DNA from: an uncultured Bacteroidales bacterium
Lineage (GTDB): Bacteria > Bacteroidota > Bacteroidia > Bacteroidales > UBA932
Length of the DNA: 64,000 nucleotides
Reading direction: 5' to 3'
Assembly (NCBI GenBank): GCA_900318445.1
Contig: ONKO01000008.1
Location: forward strand, 24,732 to 88,731
The notes under the pieces are model-generated. The model saw only the letters and a list, made by a program, of their open reading frames with translations, ran no database searches and was not told where the DNA came from. Shown here piece after piece: positions 51,958-61,204 of this stretch (positions are counted from its first letter, which is position 1; each line of letters opens with the position of its first letter). The position numbers were made by a program, and so were the translations under genes.

Positions 51958-53740
51958 GAATGAGCATCTCCTTCCCCGGGCAGTCAGGCCCCGCCAGCAT
52001 GCCGGAGTCCCCGCACACCGCTACCCAGGCACCGGGAGACGGCCGATGGTGTCCGGCCCGGCCATCGGCCTTTTTTAAGGCCGGGCCGGACGCTTCGGCC
52101 GTCTCCGGTTCGGGGAACCACCGGTCGTCGGCCGGCAGGAGGTTCAGGATATCAAACAGCACGGGACCGGCGGTGTGGGCCCCCGTGAGGCCGGGAACGC
52201 CATGGCCATCGGCATTCCCCGCCCATACGCCAATGGTGTAGGCCGGCGTCATGCCCACGGCCCAGGCGTCGCGGAAGCCATAGCTGGTGCCGGTCTTCCA
52301 GGCCGCTTTGCGCACGGAGCGGATGAGCCTCCAGTCCAGTTCGTCGGGGCGGTTCACCTCCTTGAGAGCCTCCAGCGTATACCACACGGATAACCCGGAA
52401 GTCCTGGCCATATCGGCATAGGCGGCCGTAATCTCCTTCAGCCGGCCTTCGGCCCCGCCCAGGATGAGCGACAGGCCATAGTGCTCGGGCGCCTCGGTGA
52501 GGGTGGTGAGTCCCGCTTCCTTCAGGAGGGCATGGAACCTGGGCACGCCGTACTGCCTGAGAAGGAATACGGCCGGCACGTTGAGCGAGCGGGCCAGGGC
52601 TTCGTCGGCCGCTACGGCGCCGTAGTACTGCCGGTCAAAGTTCTGGGGCGCGAAACCGCCCAGGTTCACCGGAATGTCGGGAAGAAGGGTCTTGGGCAGG
52701 ATGGTGCCGTCTTCCAGCGCAGCTGCATACAGGAACGGCTTCAGGATGCTTCCCGTAGAACGGGGCGCCCTTGCAATGTCCACGGCGGCGCCTGCCCGCT
52801 CCCGCCCGGGGGAAGCGTTCCCTACATAGGCCACCACGTTCCCGGTGCGGTTGTCCATGACAATGGCGGCCATGTCGGCGATGCCTTCGCGCGCGAGCTC
52901 GTCGGAGCGCCGGTTAACCACTGCCTCCACGGCTTTCTGTAGCGGGAATTGCAGCGTACTCACCGTCCGGACGCCCCTGGGACAGCCTTCTACGTAGTGG
53001 GACGCCCACGCCGGAAGCGGCAGGGGCGCACCGGGAAGCGGCTCCTCCAGGGCGGCTTCGTAGTCGTCCGTTGTCATGTCTCCATGCTCCAAAAGGCGCC
53101 GGAGGAGGCGGTTGCGTTTTTGCAGCAGTTCCTCCCGGTTCTTGCCGGGGTGGATGGAAGAGGGTGCGTTGGGCAGGACGGCCAGCGTAGCGGCCTCGGC
53201 CCAGGAGAGTTCATTGGCCGGACGCCCGAAGTAGCGCCATGCTGCGGCTTCCAGCCCCACCACATTTCCGCCGAAAGGGGCATGTGAGGCATAGAGCGAG
53301 AGGATATGCTTCTTTGAGTAACGGAGTTCCAGGCGGGTGGCCTGCACGGCCTCTATGATTTTTTGCCAGAGGTTCCGCTCCTTCTGGCGGGACAGGCGAA
53401 TTACCTGCATGGTGAGGGTACTGCCGCCACTCACCACATGGCCGCTCCGGGTATTGTCCACGGCGGCTCTCACCAGCGCGACCGGGTCCACGCCCGGATG
53501 CCACCGGAAATGCCGGTCCTCAAACTGGATGATGGCCGCCGCAAAACGCTCCGGAACGGTGTCGCACGGCGGAAAACGCCACTGGCCGTCGTCTGCGATG
53601 CGGGCTCCGAGGAGCTCGCCCTCGGCGCTCTCGACAACGGTGGAGTAGCTCACCCCTTTGAACAGATCCCGTGGCAGGCAAAGCAGCCACCCTGTGAGGA
53701 GGGCGGCTGCCAAAAGCCATATCCACTTCTTTTTCGTCAA
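51563..53740 (-). CDS. pbpC: Penicillin-binding protein 1C with a palindromic insert
   Basis: A 725-aa bifunctional peptidoglycan synthase. Membrane anchor WIWLLAAALLTGWLLCL, GT51 glycosyltransferase (FEDRHFRWHPGVDPVALVRA, GGSTLTMQVIRLSR), transpeptidase with active Ser in STGSILKP and KTGTSYGFRDAWAVG, and a C-terminal BiPBP_C-like domain. Residues about 545-570 (ETAEASGPALKKADGRAGHH) derive from palindromic insert C. Start is TTG at 53740, 2 bp after the stop of the alpha-2-macroglobulin gene; no ATG precedes the membrane anchor. The stop overlaps the chimeric toxin gene on the other strand. Confidence 0.9.
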   Translation of the reverse strand: MTKKKWIWLLAAALLTGWLLCLPRDLFKGVSYSTVVESAEGELLGARIADDGQWRFPPCDTVPERFAAAIIQFEDRHFRWHPGVDPVALVRAAVDNTRSGHVVSGGSTLTMQVIRLSRQKERNLWQKIIEAVQATRLELRYSKKHILSLYASHAPFGGNVVGLEAAAWRYFGRPANELSWAEAATLAVLPNAPSSIHPGKNREELLQKRNRLLRRLLEHGDMTTDDYEAALEEPLPGAPLPLPAWASHYVEGCPRGVRTVSTLQFPLQKAVEAVVNRRSDELAREGIADMAAIVMDNRTGNVVAYVGNASPGRERAGAAVDIARAPRSTGSILKPFLYAAALEDGTILPKTLLPDIPVNLGGFAPQNFDRQYYGAVAADEALARSLNVPAVFLLRQYGVPRFHALLKEAGLTTLTEAPEHYGLSLILGGAEGRLKEITAAYADMARTSGLSVWYTLEALKEVNRPDELDWRLIRSVRKAAWKTGTSYGFRDAWAVGMTPAYTIGVWAGNADGHGVPGLTGAHTAGPVLFDILNLLPADDRWFPEPETAEASGPALKKADGRAGHHRPSPGAWVAVCGDSGMLAGPDCPGKEMLIPAAGLDSEPCPYHRTGEFVLPPAMEWYYRPHHPEYTGATRRRTQTAIQFIYPQAGAILSIPRQLSGEKEGIVFRAAHHSSDATLWWHLDNTYVGETRLRHELLLSPAPGQHTLTVVDGEGCTAAVRFTIAD
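52032..52108. repeat. In-frame palindromic insert C in pbpC
   Basis: Left arm 52032-52063 and right arm 52079-52108 are complementary except for a 1-nt bulge and a small internal loop near 52046-52050. The loop 52064-52078 is ATCGGCCTTTTTTAA, the closest to the family consensus. On the coding (minus) strand the loop reads A-L-K-K-A-D, parallel to A-K-E-K-A-N in folC insert A. The arms share GGAG, GGCCGATGGT and TCCGG with insert A. Confidence 0.92.
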
Positions 53741-53742
53741 CG

Positions 53743-56700
53743 TTACTCGGTTACTACGGCCTTTCCGCTGGCGCTGCTGGCATTCACCGTGGCGTCGTAC
53801 ATGGCTTCACAGTGCACGGAAGGCAGCGTGTAGGTACCTTCGTAGGCAGCCCTCAGCTGCACGCGGAAGGTTTTGCTGCGGCCGGCCGGCAGGGCAAAGA
53901 ACCAGTCCACGCGGTCGTCCCGAATGTCCTTGAAGTCGTAGCCGTCCTCGGCCGATGCCCCTCCGGTGAGGCGCTCGTTCACAATCTCCCAGCCGGAAGG
54001 AATGCCCATGGAAAGCGCCAGGTTGCTGAGGGAACGGTTGACGTTGCCTTTCACGGTGATGATGGCGCTCAGGCGGGTTCCCTGGGAGAGCGTGGCGGGA
54101 CTGATGGCCGCGCCGTTTTCTCCTGCATATTTCACATTCACTTCCAGCCCGTTGGAAACTGCCTTGGCGGCCGGTTCGCGGGTCTCGGTAAGAATGGTGG
54201 CGTAGAGTTTTCCGTCGGAGAGGTTCTTCACCGTCGTGGGACCGCTCAGCGCACGCGTGAGGACAGATCCGGCGCTGGCTGCATCCTCCTCTCCCACCCG
54301 GGCATGGAGGGCGCCGCTCTGCGCCTTTTCGCTCAGATGGTGGTAGGCAATGGCGGCGAAGGTGCTTTCCTGGGTAGACAGCACGCGGTCTGGCATGTCC
54401 TGCATGAGGGCGAAGGCATCGGCCACCCGTCCGCAGAGGGCCAGGGCATCCACGGCCAGCATGCGGTCGCGGAAGGTGGTGCCAAAGGTGAGTTCGTTGA
54501 ACTCGTATTCGGGGAAGGTGCGCTGGGTGCCGTCCAGGAGGGCGTCGGAGAGGGAAGCCTTTCCGCTCAGGGCATAGGCCGATGCCAGTGCCCACCGGGC
54601 CTGGTCACTCAAATCCTCCGCAGAGCGCAGGCGGTTCATGCCGGACAGGTTGGCAGCTCCGGCTACGGCCAGGGTATACAGGCGGTATGCCTCGTCCAGG
54701 TCGGAGAAGGCTACCTTTCCGGCTGCGCGATAGGCCTGGCTCAGTTTTTCCTGGAAACTCTTCCATCTTTTCACGACGCCCGCATTCACCTCAAAGCCGG
54801 CTCGGGATGCCTCGGAGAGGAACTGCCCGGCCATGGACGATACCCACGAATCCGACGTGCCGCCTTCCCAGTAAGCGAAGCCGCCATCGGCCTGCTGACG
54901 GGAATACAGCATCTTGATGAGGCCGGGAATGAGTGCCCGGGCCTCCTTGGCATCGGCTTCCGGAAGGAATGGCATCAGATGCAGAAGGGTGAGTCCCCGT
55001 GCGCTCAGCTGCTCGGCGCAGCTGTACGGGTAGTTCTTGATGAAGAGGAACATGCCGCGTGCGTCCAGTGCCGGCAGTGTGGCCAGCTGGAGCGTATTGC
55101 CGTTTACGCTGGCCGATGCGCCCGGCTCAAGCACCATGCGTTCCACGTTCGTCCTTACGGGGTTCGGGTTACGTACCTCCAGGGCTACGGTTTCCGTGGC
55201 CTTGTGGCCGCCGCCCGATGCCGTGACGGTGATATGGGAAATGCCCTCGGCGCTGCCGGCCGTGAGCGGGAAGCGCAGGAGACGGTCTCCCTTGGCGCTG
55301 AACGTCACTTTCTGCGAACCGCCGCCCTGGAGGGGACCATCGGCCTTCACGGTGATGGTGGCCTCGCCCAGCTTGTCTTCCATGGCGAAGACGTTCACTG
55401 CGGCCTGGGTGGTTTCACCGGTGCCCATCACGCGGGGCAGGGTGGTCACGACCATCAGGGGATTCTGGACGGGAACGGTCTTTTCCAGTTTTCCGTAGGC
55501 CCCGTCGTGTCCGGCGATGAGCATGAGACGGACGCTGCCCACATACATGGGAAGCTGCAGCTTGAGGATGTCGGTTCCCTTCTCCAGGGTCTTGGGCGCC
55601 TTGTAGAGGACCACCGGGTTAAAGCGGTTGTCCTTGCGGGCGCTGCGCACGGCGTCTTCGTCACCGCCGATGGCCGCCAGCGGCGAGAAGCGTCCGCTGA
55701 ACGCACCGATCACCTGGTCATAGAGGTCCCAGGTGTTTACGGTGAGGGCCTCGCTCCTGTACATCCGGCTCCAGGGATCGGGGGTCTTGAAAGCGGTAAG
55801 GTCCAGAAGGCCTTCGTCCACGAGGGCCAGCGTGTAGGTCATGGGCTTGCCGTTTTTCTCGGAAACTTTTATCAGGAAGGGTTCCTCCGGATGAAGGACG
55901 TCCGGCATCTGGACGACGGGCTCCAGGTGCGAGGCGGCGTTTTCCACCTTCACGCGCTGTACGCCGTACAGGCGCAGGGGAAGGTCGTTGGCCGATGCGC
56001 CATAGGGTTGCAGCAGCGTTACCTGCACATAGATGTTGGGTGCCATGTCGGGCGATACGGTGAAGGTCCAGGGGGTGTCCTTGTCGGAGGTGCTTACCCA
56101 CTCGCGGGAAAGCACTCCGCCGGTGTTTGTAAGCTCCACAAGGGCTTTTCCGCCCGGTGCCGCCGGAATGAACACGGTGGCTTTCTCGCCCGCCGTATAG
56201 GAAGGCTTGTCGGTGGAGAGGGTAATCATGGTAAGTGCCTCGGGGTCTCTTCGGCCCGCACGGCCGCTGTACTCGGGCCAGTCCACCGTAAACTGGGCAC
56301 CGCTTACGTGTCCGCTCTGCGTGTCCCGGGCCAGGACCACGTAGCGGCCCCATTCGGGATAGTTCACCTGGAAGCTGAAGGAAGCGCCCTCGGCTCCCAC
56401 GGTTGCGGTTCCGCCCTTGACCTTGGTTACGGAACTGCCGTTCACGTAGGCGTCCAGGGTACCGCCGGCGTTATCCCACCACCAGTTCCAGCCGGCCTTG
56501 TATACGGCATATTCCACTTTGTGCCCTTTCACTTTTTTGCCTTGCGGGTCCACCACAACCAGCTGGAAGCTGTGCTTCTGGTCGGTCTCCAGGAATTCGC
56601 CGTCGGGAATACGGATGCCCACGTAGGAGCTGTAGGGAGAGTAGGGCAGGGTTTCGGTGGTGAAACTCTCGTCTCCTCCGGGCTCTTCCACACTGGTGGT

Positions 56701-58842
56701 AATAAAGGCCTGCAGCATGCCCGGGGCGTTCTGGGCGGCAGGCAGTTTTACCTGGGCCTGGAGCGCTCCGCCGGCATCCAGCCGGCCCTCAAACAGCACC
56801 TGCTCGTCGGCGCTGAAGCCGGTAGAGGGCTGGGTAAAGATATATTTCTCAAATCCCTTGAACGGGGAACCGTTCACTTTCTTCAGGGTGGCCTTGGCCC
56901 TTACCGGCAGGTTGCCGGCTACGCCGCCGCTGAGCCAGGCTGCACTCACGGGCACCTGGATGGTCTTTCCGGCTTCCAGTACGGAAGGGAAGGAGGTATT
57001 CACCTTGAGGCGGTTGGGCTTCACGGTCTCTATGTGCAGCACCTTGTGGAAGCTGCTGCCGCCCACTTTGAGGTAGGCGTTCCAGTAGCCGGTGGGGTCA
57101 TCGGCCTTCGTGGGAACGTCAAAGCTGAAGAAGCCGTCGGTGCCCTTGCGGGTGAACTTGCCATAGAACTGTCCGGCGGGGGTGTATACTTCCAGGGTGG
57201 CCGGGTGTGCCTCGGGCAGGGTCTTTCCCTTGTCGGCCACGATGGCGGTTACGTGCAGGGTGTCGCCGGGGCGCCATACGCCGCGTTCTCCGTAGATGAA
57301 GGCCTTGATGCCCTCCTTGAGCACTTCGCCTCCCACGTCAAAGCGGCTCATGGAGCGCTGGCTGCCATCCGTAACCTTGAGGTAGGCGGAGCTGCCGCCG
57401 GCTTTGGCCACAACGGCAAAGGGAGTACGGCTGATCGCGATGGTGGCGAGGCCGCTCTCGTTGGTCTTACCCTTTCCGATGCTCTGGAGCTGGTAGTCAT
57501 ACACTTCCACGCTGGCTCCGTACACGGGATCGGCCGTAATGAGGTCGGTGGCGGCTACCCACAGCTGCTTGCCACCGGCATACTCGGCCATGAGACCCAG
57601 GTCGCTGGAGATGAGCTGGCAGGCCGGGAAGCGGTCTCCGTCCATGTAGTAAGACGGTTTTTCGGGATCGTCGGCTTCTTTCCAGTTGTACTTGCTCCAG
57701 TCGTAGAAGTTGTCCCAGTAGTAGGGTTCGGGGGAGTCCCAGGCGGCTTCTTCCTCGGGGCTGGGCTTGCCGCTGGGCTTATTCATGGCTTGCAGGATTT
57801 CCTTGCCGCCGTAGAGGCTCTGGTCCATGCGGAAGCACAGGCGGATGCGGTAAATGGCGCCGGGCTCCTGTTTAAACAGTCCGCTCAGGTCCAGGCTGTG
57901 GGTGTTCCACTGGTGCAGGTCCTTGGTGGCATCCAGGGGGACGTCGGCCTTGTAGATGAGGCGTCCGCTGCGGCGGAGGCTGTTGCCGGTGTCCAGGTTG
58001 TTGTCCTGCAGGAACATGAGGATGTTCTGCTCGTAGATCTTGATCACGCGCACCTCCACGGCGCTCAGGTTCACGGCATTGAAGGGGATGATGAGCTGCT
58101 GCTTGTCGGGGAGGATATTTCCCTTGAAGGGGAACTTGACGGCGGGCTTCTCTTCCTTTTCCCGGAACACCTTCACGTAGTCCTGGGTGAGCGTATTTCC
58201 GTTTTCGTCCTTCAAGCCCTTGTCCAGGGTGAGCGTGAGGTCTCCCTTCCGGTTTTCAAAGTGCACGCGCAGAAGGCTTCCCTGCACCTGGACATAGCTG
58301 CGGGCCGCGCCTTCCAGCTCTACCATGCCTTTGTCCCTGGCATTGGCGGGGGCCTCACTGAGCTCCACCTCGATACACGTCTCGGCCAGGGTGGCCTGCA
58401 CCACGCGGAAGCTCTCTCCGTTGTCAGGCTCGGCCTCTTCCTGGACCGGCTCCGGGGACTTTCCCTTGACGGTGATGCCGTAGCTGAAGGTCTCGGGTGC
58501 GCCCGGAATGAGCTTTCCCAGCGCAAACTTCACCTGGTACACCAGGCCTTCCCTGAGGGCACCATCGGCCGGAATGAAACTCACGGACTGGCTGCCGTCC
58601 CACCTGACCTCGCCCTTGACGACGGGTTTGATGGTGAAGAGCCCTTCCGTGGGAGTAGCGGTGGCATTCTCCGCAAGGTCTATCCTCAGCGGGGTATCGG
58701 CGGTGATGATGCCACCGGTATACGCCTTGATGTAGGGAGCAAAATCCTGTGCCGACGGTTCCTGGGCCGTCTTCTTGGGTCCGCAGGCGGCCACGAGCAT
58801 CGCTGCGGCCAGCACGAAAATCCGAGCGTGATTTGTAAACAT
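53743..58842 (-). CDS. Bacterial alpha-2-macroglobulin lipoprotein with thioester motif
   Basis: A 1699-aa lipoprotein (VAAC, Cys20) of the YfhM/BaM type. In order: MG domains (VEVRVIKIYEQNILMFLQD; the MG2/A2M_N segment IYGERGVWRPGDTLHVTAIVAD; WPEYSGRAGRRD), the A2M core (PVVLYKAPKTLEKGTDILKLQLPMYVGSV), and the TED domain with thioester SCAEQLSARG near residue 1275 and ADGGFAYWEGG. It ends with a receptor-binding beta domain (GYDFKDIRDDRVDWFFALPAG). It traps proteases in the periplasm and is classically paired with pbpC, which follows 2 bp downstream and is probably co-translated. Confidence 0.93.
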   Translation of the reverse strand: MFTNHARIFVLAAAMLVAACGPKKTAQEPSAQDFAPYIKAYTGGIITADTPLRIDLAENATATPTEGLFTIKPVVKGEVRWDGSQSVSFIPADGALREGLVYQVKFALGKLIPGAPETFSYGITVKGKSPEPVQEEAEPDNGESFRVVQATLAETCIEVELSEAPANARDKGMVELEGAARSYVQVQGSLLRVHFENRKGDLTLTLDKGLKDENGNTLTQDYVKVFREKEEKPAVKFPFKGNILPDKQQLIIPFNAVNLSAVEVRVIKIYEQNILMFLQDNNLDTGNSLRRSGRLIYKADVPLDATKDLHQWNTHSLDLSGLFKQEPGAIYRIRLCFRMDQSLYGGKEILQAMNKPSGKPSPEEEAAWDSPEPYYWDNFYDWSKYNWKEADDPEKPSYYMDGDRFPACQLISSDLGLMAEYAGGKQLWVAATDLITADPVYGASVEVYDYQLQSIGKGKTNESGLATIAISRTPFAVVAKAGGSSAYLKVTDGSQRSMSRFDVGGEVLKEGIKAFIYGERGVWRPGDTLHVTAIVADKGKTLPEAHPATLEVYTPAGQFYGKFTRKGTDGFFSFDVPTKADDPTGYWNAYLKVGGSSFHKVLHIETVKPNRLKVNTSFPSVLEAGKTIQVPVSAAWLSGGVAGNLPVRAKATLKKVNGSPFKGFEKYIFTQPSTGFSADEQVLFEGRLDAGGALQAQVKLPAAQNAPGMLQAFITTSVEEPGGDESFTTETLPYSPYSSYVGIRIPDGEFLETDQKHSFQLVVVDPQGKKVKGHKVEYAVYKAGWNWWWDNAGGTLDAYVNGSSVTKVKGGTATVGAEGASFSFQVNYPEWGRYVVLARDTQSGHVSGAQFTVDWPEYSGRAGRRDPEALTMITLSTDKPSYTAGEKATVFIPAAPGGKALVELTNTGGVLSREWVSTSDKDTPWTFTVSPDMAPNIYVQVTLLQPYGASANDLPLRLYGVQRVKVENAASHLEPVVQMPDVLHPEEPFLIKVSEKNGKPMTYTLALVDEGLLDLTAFKTPDPWSRMYRSEALTVNTWDLYDQVIGAFSGRFSPLAAIGGDEDAVRSARKDNRFNPVVLYKAPKTLEKGTDILKLQLPMYVGSVRLMLIAGHDGAYGKLEKTVPVQNPLMVVTTLPRVMGTGETTQAAVNVFAMEDKLGEATITVKADGPLQGGGSQKVTFSAKGDRLLRFPLTAGSAEGISHITVTASGGGHKATETVALEVRNPNPVRTNVERMVLEPGASASVNGNTLQLATLPALDARGMFLFIKNYPYSCAEQLSARGLTLLHLMPFLPEADAKEARALIPGLIKMLYSRQQADGGFAYWEGGTSDSWVSSMAGQFLSEASRAGFEVNAGVVKRWKSFQEKLSQAYRAAGKVAFSDLDEAYRLYTLAVAGAANLSGMNRLRSAEDLSDQARWALASAYALSGKASLSDALLDGTQRTFPEYEFNELTFGTTFRDRMLAVDALALCGRVADAFALMQDMPDRVLSTQESTFAAIAYHHLSEKAQSGALHARVGEEDAASAGSVLTRALSGPTTVKNLSDGKLYATILTETREPAAKAVSNGLEVNVKYAGENGAAISPATLSQGTRLSAIITVKGNVNRSLSNLALSMGIPSGWEIVNERLTGGASAEDGYDFKDIRDDRVDWFFALPAGRSKTFRVQLRAAYEGTYTLPSVHCEAMYDATVNASSASGKAVVTE

Positions 58843-58861
58843 TTGGTTATGTGGTTTTTAT

Positions 58862-58897
58862 GGAATTTCTCCCCGTCGTTTCGACCGGGGAGAAATT
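58862..58897 (-). terminator. Hairpin between malY and the alpha-2-macroglobulin gene
   Basis: AATTTCTCCCCGTCG pairs with CGACCGGGGAGAAATT (one bulge) around TTT, all within 58872-58905. On the minus strand a short U-rich stretch follows. It would end the DUF3737-malY transcript; the plus strand also has TTTTG after it. Confidence 0.6.
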
Positions 58898-58919
58898 TTG
58901 TAAAATGTTGACAATGAAC

Positions 58920-60110
58920 TTATTGCGCATCACGGTAGGAGAGGAAGCCTTCACGGAAGCGTTCCAGTCCGTCCAGGAGCCGTGTGCGGGGACATGCTAT
59001 GTTGAGGCGTTCGAATCCTTCGCCGGCAGCGCCGTAAATGGTGCCGGTAGAAAGGACCAGGCCGTGCTTCTCCCGAAGGTGCGTTGCGAAGCGCTCGCTG
59101 AACCCTTCCATGGATTCTCCGCTGCGCCGTGCCGTTCGGCAGTCCAGCCACATGAGGTAGGTGCCTTCGAGCGGCAGTACGTTTACCTGGGGTAGTTCGT
59201 CTTCCAGGTAGCAGCTCACGGCGCGGGCGTTGTGCCACAGGTAGGTGCGCAGTTCGTCCAGCCAGGCGCCGCCTTTTCCGTAGGCTGCCTGGAGGGCGGC
59301 AACGCCGAATACGTTCACGTCACAGCATTCGTTGTCGTTGATGGCGCGGTCCATCCTGGCCAGGACGTCCGGGTTGGCTGCGTAGATGTTGGCAATCTGG
59401 ATACCGGCGACGTTCCATGCCTTGGTGGGGGAGATGCAGGATACCGAGTTCTCCACATACTGCGCGGGCAGGGTGGCCCAGGGGGTGTAGTTGTGGCCGG
59501 GGTAGGTGAGTTCGCAGTGGATTTCATCGGCCACTACAAAGACGTTGTTGCGCCGGCAGATTTCTCCCATCAGGAGCAGTTCCTCGCGGGTCCAGACGCG
59601 GCCTGCCGGGTTGTGGGGGTTGCACAGGAGGAACACCCTGGCTTCCTTGGTCTTGGCCTCGAAGTCGTCCCAGTCCACAATGTAGCGGGAACCGTCATAG
59701 CGGAGCGGGTTCACCAGCTGCTCGCACTTGTTGTTGCGGATGGCCGGGAAGAAGGCATTGTAGCAGGGCGTCTGCACCAGCACTTTGTCTCCGGGCCGGG
59801 TCATGGCCTTGATGGCGGCGCTGTAGGCCGCGATGACACCGGTGGTGGGGACGATGGTTTCCCGGCCGATTCCTTCCCAGCCGTGCCGCTCGCGGAACCA
59901 CCGGCTCATCACTTCATAGTAGGAGTCCGGTACCAGTTCATAGCCAAAGACACCGTGGTCCAGGCGTTTCTGGAGGGCTTCCCGGATTTCGGGGGCCACT
60001 TCAAAGTCCATGTCTGCCACCCACATGGGCAGCGTGCCGGGGTAGAGGTCCCATTTTACGCTCTCGGAATTCCGGCGGTCGGGGCAGGTGTTAAAGTTGT
60101 AGCGTGTCAT
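58920..60110 (-). CDS. MalY/PatB-type PLP-dependent C-S lyase
   Basis: A 396-aa fold-type I aminotransferase-like enzyme. N-terminal KWDLYPGTLPMWVADMDFEVAPEI is the PatB/MalY signature. Substrate and cofactor motifs: VPTTGVIAAYSAAIKAMTRPGD, LLCNPHNPAGRVWT, VVADEIHCELTYPG, and the PLP lysine near residue 230 in SPTKAWNVAG. C-terminal LNIACPRTRLLDGL. It would cleave cystathionine or cysteine S-conjugates to homocysteine or a thiol, pyruvate and ammonia. Start overlaps the upstream DUF3737 stop (ATGA), so the two are co-translated. Confidence 0.88.
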   Translation of the reverse strand: MTRYNFNTCPDRRNSESVKWDLYPGTLPMWVADMDFEVAPEIREALQKRLDHGVFGYELVPDSYYEVMSRWFRERHGWEGIGRETIVPTTGVIAAYSAAIKAMTRPGDKVLVQTPCYNAFFPAIRNNKCEQLVNPLRYDGSRYIVDWDDFEAKTKEARVFLLCNPHNPAGRVWTREELLLMGEICRRNNVFVVADEIHCELTYPGHNYTPWATLPAQYVENSVSCISPTKAWNVAGIQIANIYAANPDVLARMDRAINDNECCDVNVFGVAALQAAYGKGGAWLDELRTYLWHNARAVSCYLEDELPQVNVLPLEGTYLMWLDCRTARRSGESMEGFSERFATHLREKHGLVLSTGTIYGAAGEGFERLNIACPRTRLLDGLERFREGFLSYRDAQ

Positions 60111-60964
60111 TCTGAGCGGTTTATTGTCATGATTTCGCAGTCTCCCGGTTTCTTGATGTTCTCATCCAGGATAATCTCTCCAATGGACCCGGCCTCGATG
60201 CGGCCGCTGCGGGGGTTCTTCACGCTCACTACATGGCCTTTCACGGTAGCCTGAACCGTGCTGTACTCAAAAGCGAGGTTTGCGTCGGGTTCAAAGGTGC
60301 AGTCTTCCAGGATAAGGTTTTCGCAGTAGCACAGGGGCTGGCTTCCGCCAATGTGGCAGCGAACCAGCTTCAGGTTCTTTGCGTACCAGCCCAGGAACTC
60401 TCCCTGGATGCGGGAGTCGTAGACCGTTACGTTCTCGCTCTCCCAGAATGCGTCCTTGGTGTCGAGGTCGGAGTTACGGATGACTACGTTCTTGGAGTAC
60501 TGGAAGGAGTAGTTGCCCTGCAGTTTGAAGTTATCCACCTCGATGTTGTCCGTGTGCATGAAGATGTAGTTGGCATTGACGGCCTCTACATTCTTGAGGG
60601 TTACTTTGTCGCAGTCCCAGAAAGTCTCCTGGGCGTCGGTGAACTTCACGTTTTCCAGGTAGGTACCGGTAATGCGGCGGAACATCTTCGGGGCCTCGAT
60701 GAGGGTGTCGTACATCTTGCAGTCCCGCGTGTACCACAGCGCGGCGCGTGCGCCCTCGCGGAAGATGCAGTTTTTGATGGTGAATCCGTCGCACTCCCAG
60801 AAGGGATACTTGCCCTTGAATTCACAATTTACGGCCTCGATGTCCTTCCCTTCCTTGAGGGAGGATTCACCGGGGCCGATGACTACGTTTTCCAGACGGA
60901 GACCGTCCTTTTTACAATATAAAGGCCTTTCACCTTCGAAATACTTATTACAAATCGTTTCCAT
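60107..60964 (-). CDS. DUF3737 right-handed beta-helix protein
   Basis: A 285-aa soluble protein with the DUF3737 opening NKYFEGERPLYCKKDGLRLENV. It is built from repeating 20-25 residue turns such as DIEAVNCEFKGKYPFWECDG, FTIKNCIFREGARAALW, VTLKNVEAVNANYIF and VVIRNSDLDTKDAFWESEN, which indicates a pectate-lyase-like beta-helix. Biochemical role unknown. It lies in an operon with malY (ATGA overlap). ATG 60964 is chosen because a -7 box ends 7 nt upstream and METICNKYF is the family N-terminus; the upstream extension would run across the promoter. Confidence 0.85.
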   Translation of the reverse strand: METICNKYFEGERPLYCKKDGLRLENVVIGPGESSLKEGKDIEAVNCEFKGKYPFWECDGFTIKNCIFREGARAALWYTRDCKMYDTLIEAPKMFRRITGTYLENVKFTDAQETFWDCDKVTLKNVEAVNANYIFMHTDNIEVDNFKLQGNYSFQYSKNVVIRNSDLDTKDAFWESENVTVYDSRIQGEFLGWYAKNLKLVRCHIGGSQPLCYCENLILEDCTFEPDANLAFEYSTVQATVKGHVVSVKNPRSGRIEAGSIGEIILDENIKKPGDCEIMTINRSE

Positions 60965-60971
60965 ATACTTA

Positions 60972-60979
60972 CAAAGGTA
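60972..60979 (-). promoter_or_regulatory. -7 box of the DUF3737-malY operon
   Basis: Minus-strand TACCTTTG, 7 nt before the ATG at 60964. The leader would be at most a few nucleotides. Confidence 0.65.
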
Positions 60980-61064
60980 GTAAATTTTAATAAAAAACGT
61001 GTGCGCGCCGTATAGGATTGCCGCGTTTCCGCCTAATCGGCCTTCTCCGGTCCGTCCTCGTTTA

Positions 61065-61198
61065 CCGCGTTGACACGGAATCGCCATTCTACGGCACTCT
61101 GGCTGTCAACGCGGCAGCGTTTTTGGCTTTTTTGGCCGATTTCCGTGCCGCGTTGACGCCAAATCGCCCTTCTGTGCATTCTGCGTGTCAACGTGGCA
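61065..61198. repeat. Tandem palindromic repeats downstream of groEL
   Basis: Unit 1: CCGCGTTGACA (61065-61075) with TGTCAACGCGG (61104-61114). Unit 2: TGCCGCGTTGAC (61146-61157) with GTCAACGTGGCA (about 61187-61198). Between the arms both share AATCGCC-x-TTCT. A degenerate third unit begins near 61020 (CCGCGTTTCCGCC, AATCGGCCTTCT). Between the units lies GCTTTTTTGGCCGAT, related to the loop of the in-gene palindromes. No gene is seen between 60965 and 61262. Confidence 0.85.
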
Positions 61199-61204
61199 GC
61201 GCGT

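Noticed and set aside
53812-58911. 1699-codon plus-strand frame opposite the alpha-2-macroglobulin gene
   Set aside because: Mirror frame; the minus-strand product has a lipobox, MG domains and a thioester, whereas this one has only biased G/H/V-rich sequence.
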